Part shown: positions 35,878 through 47,226 of the stretch, one piece after another
Numbering within the stretch: position 1 is the stretch's first letter
Layout of the letters: each line of letters starts with the position of its first letter
NCBI GenBank assembly: GCA_022824305.1
Contig: JAJEAD010000071.1
Span: forward strand, 1 to 64,000
DNA from: Gammaproteobacteria bacterium
GTDB lineage: Bacteria > Pseudomonadota > Gammaproteobacteria > HK1
DNA length: 64,000 nucleotides
Direction of reading: 5' to 3'
The notes under the pieces: model-generated
The model's input: the letters and a program-made list of their open reading frames with translations, nothing else
Told to the model about the DNA's origin: nothing
The model's database searches: none
Made by a program: the position numbers and the translations under genes

Positions 35878-37284
35878 TTACGACGCGTCCCTGGAAATTG
35901 CACGCAGGGCGTCGCCGTCGAGTGTACGCCGATCGACCTTCAGATAGGCGACCGCGTCCTCCACGATGATGACGACTTCCGATACTCCGGGTACGTTTTG
36001 GAGACGCCTCGAGAGGACTTTCGCCCCGCCTTCGGTGACGCCATCGAGCCTGAGCAGCCGCGTGGTGAGGGGAGCGGGGTTGCGCATCCCGAGCGCCCCC
36101 AGCAGCCACGCGAGGACCAGGGCGCCGCAGAACCAGAACACCGCGCCGGTGCCCCAGGCGCCGTGCAGCCACCCACCCAGCAGCCCGCCGGCGAAGGCCC
36201 CGAGATACTGGGCGGTGGAGTACAGTCCGAGCGCGGTGCCCTTCTTGTCCGATGGAGCGATCCTCGACACGAGCGACGGCAGGCTGGACTCGAGAATGCT
36301 GAACGCGGTGAAGTAGAGAACCATCATCGCGATCAGGACGAGGAGATCCGAGCCGAGCCACGCGATGCCGCACTCGGCCGCGGCGAGGCACGCGACCGCG
36401 CCCAGGAACACCGTCTTCAGCCGGTTGCGCCGGTCGGCATAGAGCACGAAGGGCACCATCAGGATCACCGAGCCGACGAGCACCGGCACGTAGACCATCC
36501 AGTGGGCGTCGCCGGGAAGTCCCGCGGAGTCCCGCAGCGCCAGGGGCAGGGCGACGAAGGTGGCGGTCAGGATCAAGTGCAGGATGAAGATGCCGGCATC
36601 GAGGCGCAGCAGCTCCCGGTCCGAGAGGATCTCCCTGAACTGCGCCGGCAGCGGCTGCACGTCGCGGTGAAAGCGGCTGGTAATCGGCGTCGGCACGTAG
36701 CGGTAGAGCACCGCGATGCCTGCGAGCGCGAGCCCTCCGGTCAGCCAGAAGAGCCCCGAGATGCCGACCAGTCCGGTCAGGGCGTGTCCGACCATCATTG
36801 CGAGCGCGAACGCGAAACCGATGCTAACCCCGATGATCGCCATCGCCTTGGTGCGCTGATCTTCGCGCGTCAGGTCCGCGGTCAGCGCGATGATCGCCGC
36901 TCCGATCGCTCCACAGCCCTGCAGCGCCCGGCCGACGACGACGCCCCACATCGATTCCGCGAGCGCCGCCACCACGCTGCCCGCGGCGAAGATGAGGAGG
37001 CCCGCCACGATGACCCGCTTTCGTCCTATCCGATCCGAGATCATGCCGAAGGGGACCTGGAACAGGGCCTGAGTGAGGCCGTACACCCCGATGGCGAGCC
37101 CGGCGAGGACCGGCGAGTAACCCTGGTAGGACTCCGCGTGCAGGCTGAACACGGGCAGGATCAGGAAGAGCCCCAGGATGCGCAGGGTGAATATGCCGGC
37201 GAGCGCCACGCTGGCGCGCCGCTCCGGCCCGCTCATGCGCGTCTCGTCGATGCCGGCGCCGGCTGCCGTGGATGCCGGGCTCAT
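35878..37284 (-). CDS. MFS transporter with C-terminal YAM-type domain (YajR-like)
   Basis: A 468-residue transporter with about 12 helices. The drug-proton antiporter motif A-like segment FGMISDRIGRKRVIVAGL is present near residue 78-95. After the last helix (about 395) comes a small ferredoxin-like domain (about 400-465: RLLRLDGVTEGGAKVLSRRL, then VPGVSEVVIIVEDAVAYLKV), the layout of E. coli YajR. Substrate unknown. The frame is open upstream, but the ATG at 37284 gives the family N-terminus. Confidence 0.87.
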   Translation of the reverse strand: MSPASTAAGAGIDETRMSGPERRASVALAGIFTLRILGLFLILPVFSLHAESYQGYSPVLAGLAIGVYGLTQALFQVPFGMISDRIGRKRVIVAGLLIFAAGSVVAALAESMWGVVVGRALQGCGAIGAAIIALTADLTREDQRTKAMAIIGVSIGFAFALAMMVGHALTGLVGISGLFWLTGGLALAGIAVLYRYVPTPITSRFHRDVQPLPAQFREILSDRELLRLDAGIFILHLILTATFVALPLALRDSAGLPGDAHWMVYVPVLVGSVILMVPFVLYADRRNRLKTVFLGAVACLAAAECGIAWLGSDLLVLIAMMVLYFTAFSILESSLPSLVSRIAPSDKKGTALGLYSTAQYLGAFAGGLLGGWLHGAWGTGAVFWFCGALVLAWLLGALGMRNPAPLTTRLLRLDGVTEGGAKVLSRRLQNVPGVSEVVIIVEDAVAYLKVDRRTLDGDALRAISRDAS

Positions 37285-37590
37285 CGGCGGCCCGCACCGC
37301 TCGACCCGCCCCGGGCGCGGCGCAAGGTTCGGCCCCCGATCGACGGGCGTCGCGCGCCGCCGCTCCTCCCGGAATGATCGGGATTCCCCAAGGGGCGCAT
37401 CGTGGGATCGGTGGGCGGGGCCGGCGGACCGGCACGTCTCCTGCGCACGGAGCGCGGTGGCGTGATTGCCGGCGGGTTCGGTACTTGGATCCTCTCGCTC
37501 CTGCTTCGCTCGCGGAGAGTCGCCCCGCGGGGATTCCGGGGCGAGGAGGCGCGCTAATATAGTTTCTCCGGCGGGCATTACCAACGAGCC
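37285..37590 (+). other. uvrA / transporter intergenic region
   Basis: A 306-base divergent control region. A TAATATAGT stretch at 37555-37563, 30 bases before uvrA, is the likely -10 area, with a weak TTCCGG upstream. I looked for a LexA-type CTGT-N8-ACAG box and saw none, so damage control of uvrA is not supported by this window. Confidence 0.4.
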
Positions 37591-40464
37591 ATGCAGCAGA
37601 TCGTCATTCGCGGAGCGCGAACCCACAACCTTCGAAACGTCGATCTGAACCTCCCGCGGGACAAGCTCATCGTCGTGACGGGGCTCTCCGGTTCCGGCAA
37701 GTCCTCGCTCGCTTTCGACACCGTGTACGCGGAGGGACAGCGGCGCTACGTCGAGTCGCTGTCCGCCTACGCCCGGCAGTTCCTCTCGGTGATGGAAAAG
37801 CCCGATGCCGATCACATCGAGGGCCTGTCGCCGGCCATCTCGATCGAGCAGAAGTCCACGTCCCACAACCCGCGCTCCACCGTGGGCACGATCACCGAGA
37901 TTCACGACTATCTGCGCCTGCTCTTCGCGCGCGCCGGAGAGCCGCGATGCCCGGTACACGGACTGGCGCTGCGGGCGCAGACGGTGAGCCAGATGGTCGA
38001 CCAGGTGCTGGAGATGCCCGAGTCGACCCGCCTGATGCTGCTCGCTCCTGTGATCGAGGCGCGCAAGGGAGAGCACCTGCAGGTCATCGACGGGCTTCGC
38101 CGGCAGGGCTACCTCAGAATCCGGATCGACGGCGCGATCCACGAGATGGACGCCCTGCCGGAGCTCGATCGCCGGAGGCGCCATACCATCGAGGCCGTGG
38201 TGGATCGCTTTCGGGTGCGGGACGATGTCGCGCTGCGTCTCGCGGAGTCCCTGGAGACCGCGCTCGCGCTCTCCGGAGGCCGGGTGCGGGTGGTCCGGAT
38301 GGATGCCCCCGATGCCGACGAATTAATCTTCTCCGCGCGTTTCGCCTGCCCCGTGTGCGACTACAGCCTTCCCTCGCTCGAACCGCGCACCTTCTCGTTC
38401 AACAATCCCGCCGGCGCCTGTCCGGCCTGCGACGGGCTCGGCACCCGAACCTTCTTCGACCCCTCCCGACTCGTGGCCCACCCCGACCTGAGCCTGCCCG
38501 GCGGGGCGATCCCGGGCTGGGACCGGCGAAACGTCTACTACTTCCAGATGCTCGAGTCGCTGGCTCGCCACTACGCCTTCGATCTCGACCTCCCCTTCCG
38601 TGCGCTGCCGGAAGCGGTTCGCGCGATCGTGCTCCACGGGAGCGGCAAGGAGGAGATCGAGTTCGTCTACCGCCAGGAGGGGAGGCGGCCCTACCGGCGG
38701 CGTCACCCCTTCGAGGGCATCATTCCCAACATCGAGCGCCGATACCGCGAGACCCAGTCCGGAGCGGTTCGCGAGGAGCTCGCGAAGTTCCTGGGCACCC
38801 GGGCCTGCGAAGAGTGCGGCGGAACGCGTCTCAACGTCCATGCGCGAAACGTCTTCGTCGGCGAGATGAACCTGCCGGCGATCAGCGCGCTTCCCGTGGC
38901 CAGGGCGATGAAGGCCCTGGCGGAGATCGGCCTCACCGGCGCGCGCGGCGAGATCGCCGGCGGCATCCTCAAGGAGATCGGCCAGAGGCTGCGCTTCCTC
39001 GACGACGTCGGCCTCGACTACCTCGAGCTGGACCGTCCGGCGGAGACCCTGTCGGGAGGGGAAGCCCAGCGCATCCGGCTCGCAAGCCAGATCGGCGCGG
39101 GGCTCGTCGGCGTCATGTACGTTCTCGACGAGCCGTCAATCGGCCTGCACCAGCGCGACAACCGGCGCCTGCTCGACACCCTCCTGCACCTGCGCGACCT
39201 CGGCAACACCCTGATCGTGGTCGAGCACGACGAAGAGGCCATCCGCAGCGCCGATCACGTCGTCGACATGGGGCCCGGGGCCGGCCGGCACGGCGGGAGG
39301 GTCGTGGCGCAGGGAGCCCCCGACGAGATCATGGCCTGTCCGGAGTCGATCACCGGTCAGTTCCTGAGCGGCGTGCGCCGCATCGAAGTCCCGGCGCGGC
39401 GCGTGCCGCGCGATCCCGAGCGGGTGGTGCGACTGCGCGGCGCTCACGGCAACAATCTCAAGAACCTCGACGTCGAGATTCCGGTCGCTCTGATGAACTG
39501 CGTCACCGGCGTGTCCGGATCCGGAAAGTCCACCCTCGTCAACGATACCCTGTACCGGCTCGCGGCCCGCCGTCTCGGGCTCGCCACCGCGGAGCCGGCG
39601 CCCTGCCGCGAAGTGGACGGTCTCGAGCACTTCGACAAGGTGGTGGACATCGACCAGAGTCCCATCGGCCGCACGCCGCGTTCCAACCCGGCCACGTACA
39701 CGGGGCTCTTCACGCCGATTCGAGAGCTCTTCGCCGGTACCCAGGAGGCGCGCTCGCGGGGCTACACGCCGGGACGCTTCAGCTTCAACGTGCGCGGAGG
39801 TCGCTGCGAGGCGTGCAGCGGTGACGGAGTCATCAAGGTCGAGATGCACTTTCTCCCCGATGTCTACGTCCCCTGCGACGTATGCAAGGGCACTCGCTAC
39901 AACCGGGAGACCCTGGACATCCGCTACAAGGGGAAGAACATCCACGAGGTGCTCGAGATGACGGTGGAGGAGGCGACGCACTTCTTCGCCCCGGTACCCG
40001 CCATCGCCCGGAAGCTCGACACCCTGATGGAGGTCGGCCTCTCCTACGTACAGCTCGGTCAGCGAGCGACGACGCTCTCGGGGGGAGAAGCGCAACGGGT
40101 GAAGCTCTCCCGAGAGCTCTCCCGCCGGGATACCGGCAGCACGCTCTACCTGCTGGACGAACCGACCACCGGGCTGCACGCGCACGATGTCGAGCACCTG
40201 CTGCGGGTGCTGCACCGCCTCCGCGACAACGCGAACACGGTGGTGGTGATCGAGCACAACCTGGACGTGATCAAGACGGCGGACTGGATCATCGACCTCG
40301 GCCCGGAGGGGGGCGAGGGCGGCGGAGAGGTGGTGGCGGTCGGCACCCCGGAGCAGGTCGCCGCCCGGGACGCGTCGCACACCGGGCGCTACCTGCGGCG
40401 GGTGGTGGAGGCGGAGCGCCCGAGCCCACTCCCGGCGCTGGCGGCCGGGGGTGCCCTGGCATGA
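37591..40464 (+). CDS. uvrA: Excinuclease ABC subunit UvrA
   Basis: A 957-residue DNA-damage sensor of nucleotide excision repair, an ABC ATPase. Both ATPase halves are intact: Walker [13 protein letters not shown] (about 31) and [12 protein letters not shown] (about 641), signatures [11 protein letters not shown] and [11 protein letters not shown], and zinc-binding cysteines in CPVCDY / CPACDG and CEACSGDG / CDVCKG. It works with UvrB and UvrC, which are not in the window. The C-terminus is normal, apart from a short Ala/Gly-rich tail. Confidence 0.98.
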   Translation: MQQIVIRGARTHNLRNVDLNLPRDKLIVVTGLSGSGKSSLAFDTVYAEGQRRYVESLSAYARQFLSVMEKPDADHIEGLSPAISIEQKSTSHNPRSTVGTITEIHDYLRLLFARAGEPRCPVHGLALRAQTVSQMVDQVLEMPESTRLMLLAPVIEARKGEHLQVIDGLRRQGYLRIRIDGAIHEMDALPELDRRRRHTIEAVVDRFRVRDDVALRLAESLETALALSGGRVRVVRMDAPDADELIFSARFACPVCDYSLPSLEPRTFSFNNPAGACPACDGLGTRTFFDPSRLVAHPDLSLPGGAIPGWDRRNVYYFQMLESLARHYAFDLDLPFRALPEAVRAIVLHGSGKEEIEFVYRQEGRRPYRRRHPFEGIIPNIERRYRETQSGAVREELAKFLGTRACEECGGTRLNVHARNVFVGEMNLPAISALPVARAMKALAEIGLTGARGEIAGGILKEIGQRLRFLDDVGLDYLELDRPAETLSGGEAQRIRLASQIGAGLVGVMYVLDEPSIGLHQRDNRRLLDTLLHLRDLGNTLIVVEHDEEAIRSADHVVDMGPGAGRHGGRVVAQGAPDEIMACPESITGQFLSGVRRIEVPARRVPRDPERVVRLRGAHGNNLKNLDVEIPVALMNCVTGVSGSGKSTLVNDTLYRLAARRLGLATAEPAPCREVDGLEHFDKVVDIDQSPIGRTPRSNPATYTGLFTPIRELFAGTQEARSRGYTPGRFSFNVRGGRCEACSGDGVIKVEMHFLPDVYVPCDVCKGTRYNRETLDIRYKGKNIHEVLEMTVEEATHFFAPVPAIARKLDTLMEVGLSYVQLGQRATTLSGGEAQRVKLSRELSRRDTGSTLYLLDEPTTGLHAHDVEHLLRVLHRLRDNANTVVVIEHNLDVIKTADWIIDLGPEGGEGGGEVVAVGTPEQVAARDASHTGRYLRRVVEAERPSPLPALAAGGALA

Positions 40465-40612
40465 GGGATCGCGAAGGGGAGCGCGCGGCTCGGGCGGCGC
40501 GCGCCCTCATCATCGAAGCGCCGCGCCAGTGCGCGCGCGGCGGGAAATCAACGCGAGGCGGCGCGGCGGGACTGCGCGCGCCGCCGGGCATCGACGGGAG
40601 GAGCGGGAACGC

Positions 40613-41554
40613 ATGAAGAAGGCTCTGATCTGCGGATCCATCGCCTATGACAACATCATGGTCTTCCAGGATCGCTTCCGGAACCACATTCTCCCGGACA
40701 AGGTGCACATGCTGAGCGTGGTGTTTCTCGTTCCGGAGATGCGCCGGGAGCTCGGAGGCTGCGCCGGCAACATCGCCTACACCCTCAACCTGCTGGGCGG
40801 GGAGCCCCTGCCGATGGCGACGGCGGGCAAGGACTTCGCGCCCTACGGCGAGTGGATGGACGGGTGCGGCATTGATCGGGATCACATTGCGATCATCGAT
40901 TCCGAGTTCACCGCGCAGGCCTTCATCACCACCGACCTGGACGACAACCAGATCACCGCCTTCCATCCGGGAGCGATGAACTTCGCCCACGTGAATCGCG
41001 TGGGGGATGCGCAGGGCATCGGAATCGGCATCGTGGCCCCGGACGGCAGAGAAGGGATGCTCGCGCACGCCACTCAGTTCGCGGAGGCCGGCATCCCCTT
41101 CGTGTTCGATCCGGGACAGGGCCTGCCGATGTTCGACGGCGAAGAGATCCGGCGCTTCATCGACCTCGCGACCTGGCTCACGGTGAACGACTACGAATGG
41201 GAGCTCGTCGCGCGGAGCACGGGCTACTCTCCCGAGGAGGCGGCGCGGCGTCTCGATGCGCTGATAGTCACCCGGGGCGCGAGGGGCTCGGAGGTGTACA
41301 CGGGCGGGCGGCACATCGAGATCCCCGCCGCTCGTGCGGAGAAGGCGGTGGATCCGACGGGATGCGGCGACGCCTACCGGGCGGGCCTGCTCTACGGCCT
41401 CGAGCGCGGGCTCGACTGGGAGACCACCGGGCGCGTCGCGTCGCTGCTCGGCACGATCAAGGTCGCGCACCACGGGACCCAGCGCCACCGCTTCGACGCG
41501 GCGGAGGTCGAGCATCGGTACCGGGAGAGCTTCGGACGGCGCCTCGACTGGTAA
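40613..41554 (+). CDS. PfkB-family carbohydrate/nucleoside kinase
   Basis: A 313-residue ribokinase-fold kinase. The N-terminus ALICGSIAYDNIMVF and GGCAGNIAYTLNLLGGE (first PfkB signature, about 51-67), and the C-terminal DPTGCGDAYRAGLLYGL with its catalytic aspartate (near 250), define the family. Bacterial members of this adenosine-kinase-like branch phosphorylate adenosine or sugars; which one is unclear. A GGGAGGAG site precedes the ATG at 40613. It follows uvrA by 148 bases. Confidence 0.87.
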   Translation: MKKALICGSIAYDNIMVFQDRFRNHILPDKVHMLSVVFLVPEMRRELGGCAGNIAYTLNLLGGEPLPMATAGKDFAPYGEWMDGCGIDRDHIAIIDSEFTAQAFITTDLDDNQITAFHPGAMNFAHVNRVGDAQGIGIGIVAPDGREGMLAHATQFAEAGIPFVFDPGQGLPMFDGEEIRRFIDLATWLTVNDYEWELVARSTGYSPEEAARRLDALIVTRGARGSEVYTGGRHIEIPAARAEKAVDPTGCGDAYRAGLLYGLERGLDWETTGRVASLLGTIKVAHHGTQRHRFDAAEVEHRYRESFGRRLDW

Positions 41555-41627
41555 CGGGGCGCCTCCGGCGACGGGAGCCCGTGCCGGGCGTTCTGCCCTG
41601 CCGCCGGCGCCGCCGGCGGACCGGGCC

Positions 41628-43715
41628 TCACCCGGACGCGACCTCTCCTTCCCGCATCGCCTCGTCGAGCGCCTCCATCGTCGTGATCGGGGCCTCGCAG
41701 TGGTGGCCGCGGCAGACGTAGGCGACCGGATCCGCGGCGGGCCGGCGCAGGGCGAGCAGGCCGGGAAGCTCCCGGGCATCGGAGGGAATGGAGAACACCG
41801 GGCGGCGCGGCGCGTAGTTCCGGCGGCAGCGCTCCGTCCACGGGCGCAGGGCCTCGGGCTCGCCGCGCAGCACCGTCGTCTGCGGGGGGTAGATGAACTC
41901 CTCCACCGCGAGCAGCATGGCGGTGTGGGCGTGGGGGAGCCGCTCGATGGACTTCCAGCCCATCCGGACGCTCCGTTCGGCCGCGTCCAGGTAGCGCCGC
42001 TCGCCGACCAGGTGTCCGAGGCGTCCGAGGGCGCAGGCCGCGACTCCGTTGCCGGCGGGCAGGGCGTCGTCGGCGAAGGGCTTGGAGCGGTGGATGAGCG
42101 ACTCGTGGTCGTCGGCGGTGAAGAAGAAGCCGCCCGACTCCGGGTCCTCGAAGTGGTCGAGGAGCACCTCCGCGATCTCGACCGCGAAGGCCAGCTCCTC
42201 GTCGTTCCAGCGCTCCTGGAGCAGGGCCAGTATCGCGTCCATGAGAAAGGCGTGATCGTCGAGGTAGGCCGCAAATCGGGCGCGTCCGTCCTTCCAGGTC
42301 GCGCGCAGGCGCCCGTCGCGCCACATGCTCTCCCGCACGAAGGCGAGCGCCCGTTCCGCGGACCGGATGAACCTCGCCTCGGAGAGGATGCCTCCCGCCA
42401 CCGCCATGCCCTTGATCATGAGGGCGTTCCAGGACGTCAGCACCTTGTCGTCGCGCCCCGGCCAGATGCGCTCCGAGCGCGCCGGGAGCAGGGCGGAGCG
42501 CGCACGGTCGATGATCGCCTCCACCTCCGGCACGCTCGAATCGAAGCGCTGAGCGAGCTCTTCCGAATCCGTCCAGACGTGCAGGTGCCAGTGCCGGCCC
42601 TCGAAATTGGGAGGGCGGTCCAGCCCGAAGCGCGCCGCGAACACCGGGTAGTCTTCCTCGCTGAGCAGGCCCCGCACCTCTTCGGGCTCCCAGACGTAGA
42701 ACTTGCCTTCCTCGCCTTCGGAGTCGGCGTCCAGCGAGGAGTAGTAGCCTCCCTCCGGAGACTGCATCTCGCGCATCGCCCACTCGCCGGTCTCCTGCGC
42801 CACCCGCCGGAACAGGTCCTCGCCGGTGGACTGCCAGGCCTGCGCGCAGAGGGCGAGCAGCGGACCGTTGTCGTAGAGCATCTTCTCGAAGTGCGGGATC
42901 ATCCAGCGCTCGTCGACCGAGTAGCGGCAGAAGCCCCCTCCGAGCTGGTCGTAGATGCCTCCCAGGCACATCTTCCGCAGAGTATGGGTGGCCATGGAGA
43001 GGGCGAAATCGTCCCGTCGCGGCTCGCTCCCGGAGGCGGCGAAGGCCCGCATCAGTCCTTCGACGTTGGTCGGATGGGGGAACTTCGGCGCCGCCCCGAA
43101 CCCGCCGTGCTCGGCGTCGAAGGCGCGCGCGAGCAGGGTCCTCGCGTCTGCGAGCGGCCGCGGCGTGACGATCTCGTCGCCGTCCGCCTCCGGCTCCAGG
43201 CTCCCGAGCGCTGCGATGAGCGCCTGGCTCTGCTCGCGCAGCTCGGGGCGGCGCTCGGCGTAGAAGTGGCTGACCCGGCGCAGGATGTCCTGGAAGGAGG
43301 GCAGGCCGAAGCGCGCCGTCCCGGGAAAGTAGGTGCCGCCGAAGAAGGGGATGCGGTCCTCGTGGTCGAGGAACATCGTCAGCGGCCAGCCCCCGCTGCG
43401 GCGTGTGAGCAGGTGCTGCGCGCTCTGGTAAATCTTGTCGATGTCCGGGCGCTCTTCCCGGTCGACCTTGATGTTGACGAAGAGCCGGTTCATGAGCTCC
43501 GCGGTGTCGGGGTCCTCGAAGGACTCGTGCGCCATCACGTGGCACCAGTGGCACGCGGAGTAGCCCACCGACAACAGGATCGGCTTCCTCTCTCGCGCCG
43601 CCTTCGCCAGCGCCTCCTCTCCCCACGGATACCAGTCGACCGGATTGTCGGCGTGCTGGAGCAGGTAGGGACTGGTCTCGTCCGCGAGCCGGTTGGGGTG
43701 CGAATGGGCGGGCAT
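41628..43715 (-). CDS. Thioredoxin-domain protein of the YyaL/SSP411 type
   Basis: A 695-residue protein with an N-terminal thioredoxin-like domain (about 1-165, with the [14 protein letters not shown] active-site stretch near residue 49) and a C-terminal alpha/alpha-barrel related to N-acylglucosamine-2-epimerase fold (about 220-650). This is the YyaL/spermatogenesis-associated protein 20 family, of unproven function. No signal peptide, so cytosolic. The ATG at 43715 gives the family start ([20 protein letters not shown]). It is divergent from lgt. Confidence 0.9.
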   Translation of the reverse strand: MPAHSHPNRLADETSPYLLQHADNPVDWYPWGEEALAKAARERKPILLSVGYSACHWCHVMAHESFEDPDTAELMNRLFVNIKVDREERPDIDKIYQSAQHLLTRRSGGWPLTMFLDHEDRIPFFGGTYFPGTARFGLPSFQDILRRVSHFYAERRPELREQSQALIAALGSLEPEADGDEIVTPRPLADARTLLARAFDAEHGGFGAAPKFPHPTNVEGLMRAFAASGSEPRRDDFALSMATHTLRKMCLGGIYDQLGGGFCRYSVDERWMIPHFEKMLYDNGPLLALCAQAWQSTGEDLFRRVAQETGEWAMREMQSPEGGYYSSLDADSEGEEGKFYVWEPEEVRGLLSEEDYPVFAARFGLDRPPNFEGRHWHLHVWTDSEELAQRFDSSVPEVEAIIDRARSALLPARSERIWPGRDDKVLTSWNALMIKGMAVAGGILSEARFIRSAERALAFVRESMWRDGRLRATWKDGRARFAAYLDDHAFLMDAILALLQERWNDEELAFAVEIAEVLLDHFEDPESGGFFFTADDHESLIHRSKPFADDALPAGNGVAACALGRLGHLVGERRYLDAAERSVRMGWKSIERLPHAHTAMLLAVEEFIYPPQTTVLRGEPEALRPWTERCRRNYAPRRPVFSIPSDARELPGLLALRRPAADPVAYVCRGHHCEAPITTMEALDEAMREGEVASG

Positions 43716-43809
43716 GGAGGAGCTTCCGGGACGGCCGGGCACGGAGCCCGCGAGGATTATATCGGGAGCGCGCGGGCAGACTCCCGGAAAGGTAGGATCC
43801 GGGGGCGAC

Positions 43810-44622
43810 ATGCTCAGGCACCCCGAATTCGACCCGGTCGCCATCCAGTTGGGCCCTCTCGCGGTCCACTGGTATGGCCTCATGTACATGGTGGCCTTCG
43901 GTCTGGGATGGTGGCTGGGCCGAGTGCGCGCCGCCGATCCCGCCCGCGGCTGGCGGAAGGCCGACGTCGACGACGTGCTCTTCTACGTCGCGCTGGGAGT
44001 GGTCGGGGGAGGGCGCATCGGCTACCTGCTCTTCTACGACCTCCCCGGCACGCTGCGCGAGCCGTTGTCGGCCCTGCGGATCTGGGAGGGCGGGATGTCC
44101 TTCCACGGCGGGCTCATCGGGGTCATCCTGGCGATGCTGCTCTACGCGAGGCGCCGCGGGCGGACATTCTTCGAGGTCGCGGACTTCATCGCCCCCCTCG
44201 TGCCGCTGGGGATCGCGGCGGGACGGCTGGGCAACTTCATCAACGGGAACCTCTGGGGCAGTCCGAGCACCCTGCCCTGGGCGATGGTGTTTCCCGGCGC
44301 CGGCGACCTGCCGCGCCATCCGTCGCAGCTCTACCAGGCGATGCTGGAAGGGGTGGCGCTCTTCGCGCTGCTGTGGTGGTTCTCCCGGCGGCCGCGCCCG
44401 GCCATGGCCACCTCCGGCCTCTTCCTGCTAGCCTACGCGGTGTTCCGATCCGCGGTGGAGTTCGTGCGGGTGCCGGACCGCCAATACGGCTACCTCGCCT
44501 TCGACTGGCTGACCATGGGGCAGGTGCTGTGCGTGCCGATGGCGCTCGCGGGCGCCTGGCTCCTCTGGCGCTCGACCCGTCCTCGATACTCTGAGACGCG
44601 ACAGCAAACGGGCTCGGAATGA
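43810..44622 (+). CDS. lgt: Prolipoprotein diacylglyceryl transferase
   Basis: A 270-residue inner-membrane enzyme that lipidates the lipobox cysteine of prolipoproteins. The Lgt signature [13 protein letters not shown] is at about residue 138-150, with HGGLIGV near 99 carrying the conserved histidine. About seven helices. The stop overlaps the thyA start (ATGA), so it is the first gene of lgt-thyA-folA. Its likely clients include the OmpA-family lipoprotein in this window. Confidence 0.96.
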   Translation: MLRHPEFDPVAIQLGPLAVHWYGLMYMVAFGLGWWLGRVRAADPARGWRKADVDDVLFYVALGVVGGGRIGYLLFYDLPGTLREPLSALRIWEGGMSFHGGLIGVILAMLLYARRRGRTFFEVADFIAPLVPLGIAAGRLGNFINGNLWGSPSTLPWAMVFPGAGDLPRHPSQLYQAMLEGVALFALLWWFSRRPRPAMATSGLFLLAYAVFRSAVEFVRVPDRQYGYLAFDWLTMGQVLCVPMALAGAWLLWRSTRPRYSETRQQTGSE

Positions 44623-45413
44623 AGGTCTACCTCGATCTCCTTCGGGACGTGCGGGATCACGGGGTGGAGCGGCACGACCGCACGGGCATCGGCACCCGCA
44701 GCGTGTTCGGTCGCCAGTTGCGTTTCGACCTCCAGCGCGGCTTTCCCGCCATCACGACGAAGTTCCTTCACTTTCGGTCCATCATCCACGAGCTGCTCTG
44801 GTTCCTGCGCGGAGAGACGAACGTGGCCTGGCTGCAGGAGCACGGGGTGCGCATCTGGAACGAGTGGGCGGACGAGGAGGGGGAGCTCGGTCCCATCTAC
44901 GGTTACCAGTGGCGCTCGTGGCCCACCGCGGACGGTGCGCACATCGACCAGGTATCACAGGTCGTCGAGCAGATTCGAAGAGACCCCGACTCTCGCCGTC
45001 ATGTCGTCAGCGCGTGGAACGTCGGAGAGATAGAGCAGATGGCGCTGCCGCCCTGCCACGTGCTCTTCCAGTTCTATGTCGCAGAGGGGCGCCTCTCGTG
45101 CCTGCTCTACATGCGAAGCGCGGATCTCTTTCTCGGTGTGCCCTTCAACATCGCCTCGTACTCGTTGCTCACGATGATGATCGCGCATATCTGCGATCTT
45201 GAGCCGGGGGAGTTCGTGCTCTCCCTCGGGGACGCGCACCTCTACCTGAACCATCTCGAGCAGGTCGATACCCAACTCTCGCGCGAACCCCACCCCCTGC
45301 CCACCATGCGTCTCGATCCTGAGGTAGAAACTCTCTTCGACTTTCGCTACGAGCACTTCACCCTCGAGAACTACCGTCACCACCCGGCCATCCGGGCGCC
45401 GATCGCGGTGTGA
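44619..45413 (+). CDS. thyA: Thymidylate synthase
   Basis: A 264-residue ThyA that makes dTMP from dUMP using methylene-tetrahydrofolate. The catalytic cysteine is in [11 protein letters not shown] (about residue 146), with the [10 protein letters not shown] arginines just before it and [15 protein letters not shown] (dUMP-binding) after it. Overlap with lgt by four bases; folA follows. Its by-product dihydrofolate is the substrate of folA. Confidence 0.98.
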   Translation: MKVYLDLLRDVRDHGVERHDRTGIGTRSVFGRQLRFDLQRGFPAITTKFLHFRSIIHELLWFLRGETNVAWLQEHGVRIWNEWADEEGELGPIYGYQWRSWPTADGAHIDQVSQVVEQIRRDPDSRRHVVSAWNVGEIEQMALPPCHVLFQFYVAEGRLSCLLYMRSADLFLGVPFNIASYSLLTMMIAHICDLEPGEFVLSLGDAHLYLNHLEQVDTQLSREPHPLPTMRLDPEVETLFDFRYEHFTLENYRHHPAIRAPIAV

Positions 45414-45441
45414 GCGCTCCGCACCAGGCCGCGCCCTCCCC

Positions 45442-45939
45442 GTGCTGATCTCCATCGTCGCCGCCCTCGACGAGGCCGGGCTCATCGGCGCCCAGGGACG
45501 CCTGCCCTGGCGTCTGCGGGGAGACCTGCCGCGCTTCCGTCGCCTCACCATGGGGAAGCCCGTGCTCATGGGCCGGCGCACCTTCGAGTCGATCGGGCGT
45601 CCTCTCGACGGGCGCGTCAACATCGTGCTGAGCCGACGGGCCGGCTTCGAGGCGCCCGGCTGCCGGGTGGCGGCGAGCTTCGAAGACGCGCTTGAAACGG
45701 CACGAGGGGCACGGGAATTGATGGTAATCGGGGGGGCGGGGGTCTACGCGCTCGCCCTGCCCAGAGCCGAGCGGCTCTTTCTCACCCGCGTGGAGGGGCG
45801 CTTCGAAGGGGACGTGTACTTCCCGCGCTGGGACGAGGCGGAGTGGCAGGAGGAAAGCCGCGAACCCGGGGGAGGGCCCGAGGGTCCCGCCTACTGCTTC
45901 GTCACCTACCGGCGCCGTGCTCGAGACCGGGCACGCTGA
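45442..45939 (+). CDS. folA: Dihydrofolate reductase
   Basis: A 165-residue FolA that regenerates tetrahydrofolate. The N-terminus LISIVAALDEAGLIGAQGRLPW and the LPRFRRLTMGKPVLMGRRTFESIG motif are typical, followed by VIGGAGVYALALPRAERLFLT. The start is GTG at 45442; the ATG-only alternative would cut the strand carrying the active site. The 3' end overlaps the apaH 3' end tail to tail by 38 bases. Confidence 0.96.
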   Translation: MLISIVAALDEAGLIGAQGRLPWRLRGDLPRFRRLTMGKPVLMGRRTFESIGRPLDGRVNIVLSRRAGFEAPGCRVAASFEDALETARGARELMVIGGAGVYALALPRAERLFLTRVEGRFEGDVYFPRWDEAEWQEESREPGGGPEGPAYCFVTYRRRARDRAR

Positions 45940-46738
45940 AGCGGCGCCCGTCTTCGAGGCGCAGCGCGGTGAGGCGCCCGCCCCACACGCAACCCGTATC
46001 GATGTGATGCACGCGGTGGGCCGGGTCCACGCTCTTCCGGAGCGCGAGAGTGGCCCAGTGTCCGAACACGATGCGCGCCTGCCGGCTGCGGCGTCCCGGC
46101 GCTTCGTACCACGGCACGAGGCCTCGCGCCTGGGACCCCGGAGGTCCGGATTCTTCGAAGTCCAGTCCTCCGTCCGGGGCGACGTAGCGGATGCGCGTCA
46201 GGGCGTTCACCACGAAGCGCCGGCGGGCGGCGCCGCGGAGCGCAGGTCTCCAGCGCCGCGGCTCGTCGCCGTACATCTCGGCCAGCAGGCTGCGGGCTCC
46301 CTTCCCGCGCAGCGATTGCTCCACCTCGCGGGCAAGGGCCATCGCGTCGGGGAGCGTCCAGGGCGGGGGCAGTCCCGCGTGCACCATCGTGTAGCCGGCG
46401 GTTTCGTCGTGGTGCAGCAGGGGCCGCCGGGCCAGCCACTCCAGCAACGCGGCGCGGTCGGGCGCGCCGAGCACGTCGCCGAAGGTGTCCTTCGTCTTCG
46501 AAGTCCGGACACCGGTTGCGGTCGCGAGCAGGTGCAGGTCGTGGTTGCCGAGCACCGTGACCGCGCGGTCGCCCAGTCCACGCACGAAGCGCAGTACCGC
46601 CAGCGAGCGCGGACCCCGATTCACCAGGTCGCCCGCGAACCAGAGCCGGTCGCGCTCGCGCGAGAAGCCGACCTCTCCCAGCAGCGCGAAGAGGGAATCC
46701 GCACACCCCTGCACGTCCCCGATCGCGTAGGTCGCCAT
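45902..46738 (-). CDS. apaH: Symmetrical bis(5'-nucleosyl)-tetraphosphatase
   Basis: A 278-residue metallophosphatase that cleaves Ap4A and removes Np4 caps from RNA. The motifs are AIGDVQGC (residue 5), WFAGDLVNRGP (about 33-43), LGNHDLHLLA (about 63-72) and HAGLPPPW (about 120). It follows apaG by 40 bases, the usual pair. Its C-terminal codons overlap folA on the other strand. Confidence 0.96.
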   Translation of the reverse strand: MATYAIGDVQGCADSLFALLGEVGFSRERDRLWFAGDLVNRGPRSLAVLRFVRGLGDRAVTVLGNHDLHLLATATGVRTSKTKDTFGDVLGAPDRAALLEWLARRPLLHHDETAGYTMVHAGLPPPWTLPDAMALAREVEQSLRGKGARSLLAEMYGDEPRRWRPALRGAARRRFVVNALTRIRYVAPDGGLDFEESGPPGSQARGLVPWYEAPGRRSRQARIVFGHWATLALRKSVDPAHRVHHIDTGCVWGGRLTALRLEDGRRFSVPGLEHGAGR

Positions 46739-46778
46739 CGTTGGGCCCGAACCTGCGGGCGGCGCCTGACTCGGCCGG

Positions 46779-47162
46779 CTAGTGCAAGGTGCGCGGAGCG
46801 AGCAGCGCGAACTCGGGGATCTCGGCGTCGAACTCGGCGCCGTCGTCGGCCACCATGCGATAGCTCCCGCGCATGGTGCCCACCGGAGTCTCGATGACCG
46901 CGCCGCTCGTGTAGCGGAACATCTCGCCCGGGCTCAGGTGAGGCTGCTCCCCCACCACGCCGTCGCCCCGGACTTCCTCCACCTTGCCGTGGGAATCGGT
47001 GATCACCCAGTGTCGGCGCAGAAGCTGGGCGGCGACCCGGCCGACGTTGCGGATGGTGATCCGGTAGGCGAAGACGTAGCGATCCGCCTCCGGATCGGAC
47101 TGAGCCTCGATGTAGAAGGTCTCCGTCGAGACTTCGATGCGATGGACGCCGGGATCCGACAT
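46779..47162 (-). CDS. apaG: ApaG-family protein
   Basis: A 127-residue ApaG with the fibronectin-like fold. Landmarks are YVFAYRITIRNVG, LLRRHWVITDSHGKVEEVRGDGVVGEQP and SGAVIETPVGTMRGSYRMV. Bacterial function is unclear (linked to cation resistance in Salmonella). It lies between comM and apaH on the same strand; the ATG at 47162 gives the expected length. Confidence 0.95.
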   Translation of the reverse strand: MSDPGVHRIEVSTETFYIEAQSDPEADRYVFAYRITIRNVGRVAAQLLRRHWVITDSHGKVEEVRGDGVVGEQPHLSPGEMFRYTSGAVIETPVGTMRGSYRMVADDGAEFDAEIPEFALLAPRTLH

Positions 47163-47226
47163 GGCGGGATTTGAGCGGAAGCCGGGTTCCGGTTCAAGGG
47201 GGTTCCCGGCCACGCCGGTCTCGTCG

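Noticed and set aside
37285-37590. A search for a LexA box upstream of uvrA.
   Set aside because: No CTGT-N8-ACAG or close variant is present; only a weak -10-like stretch was seen.
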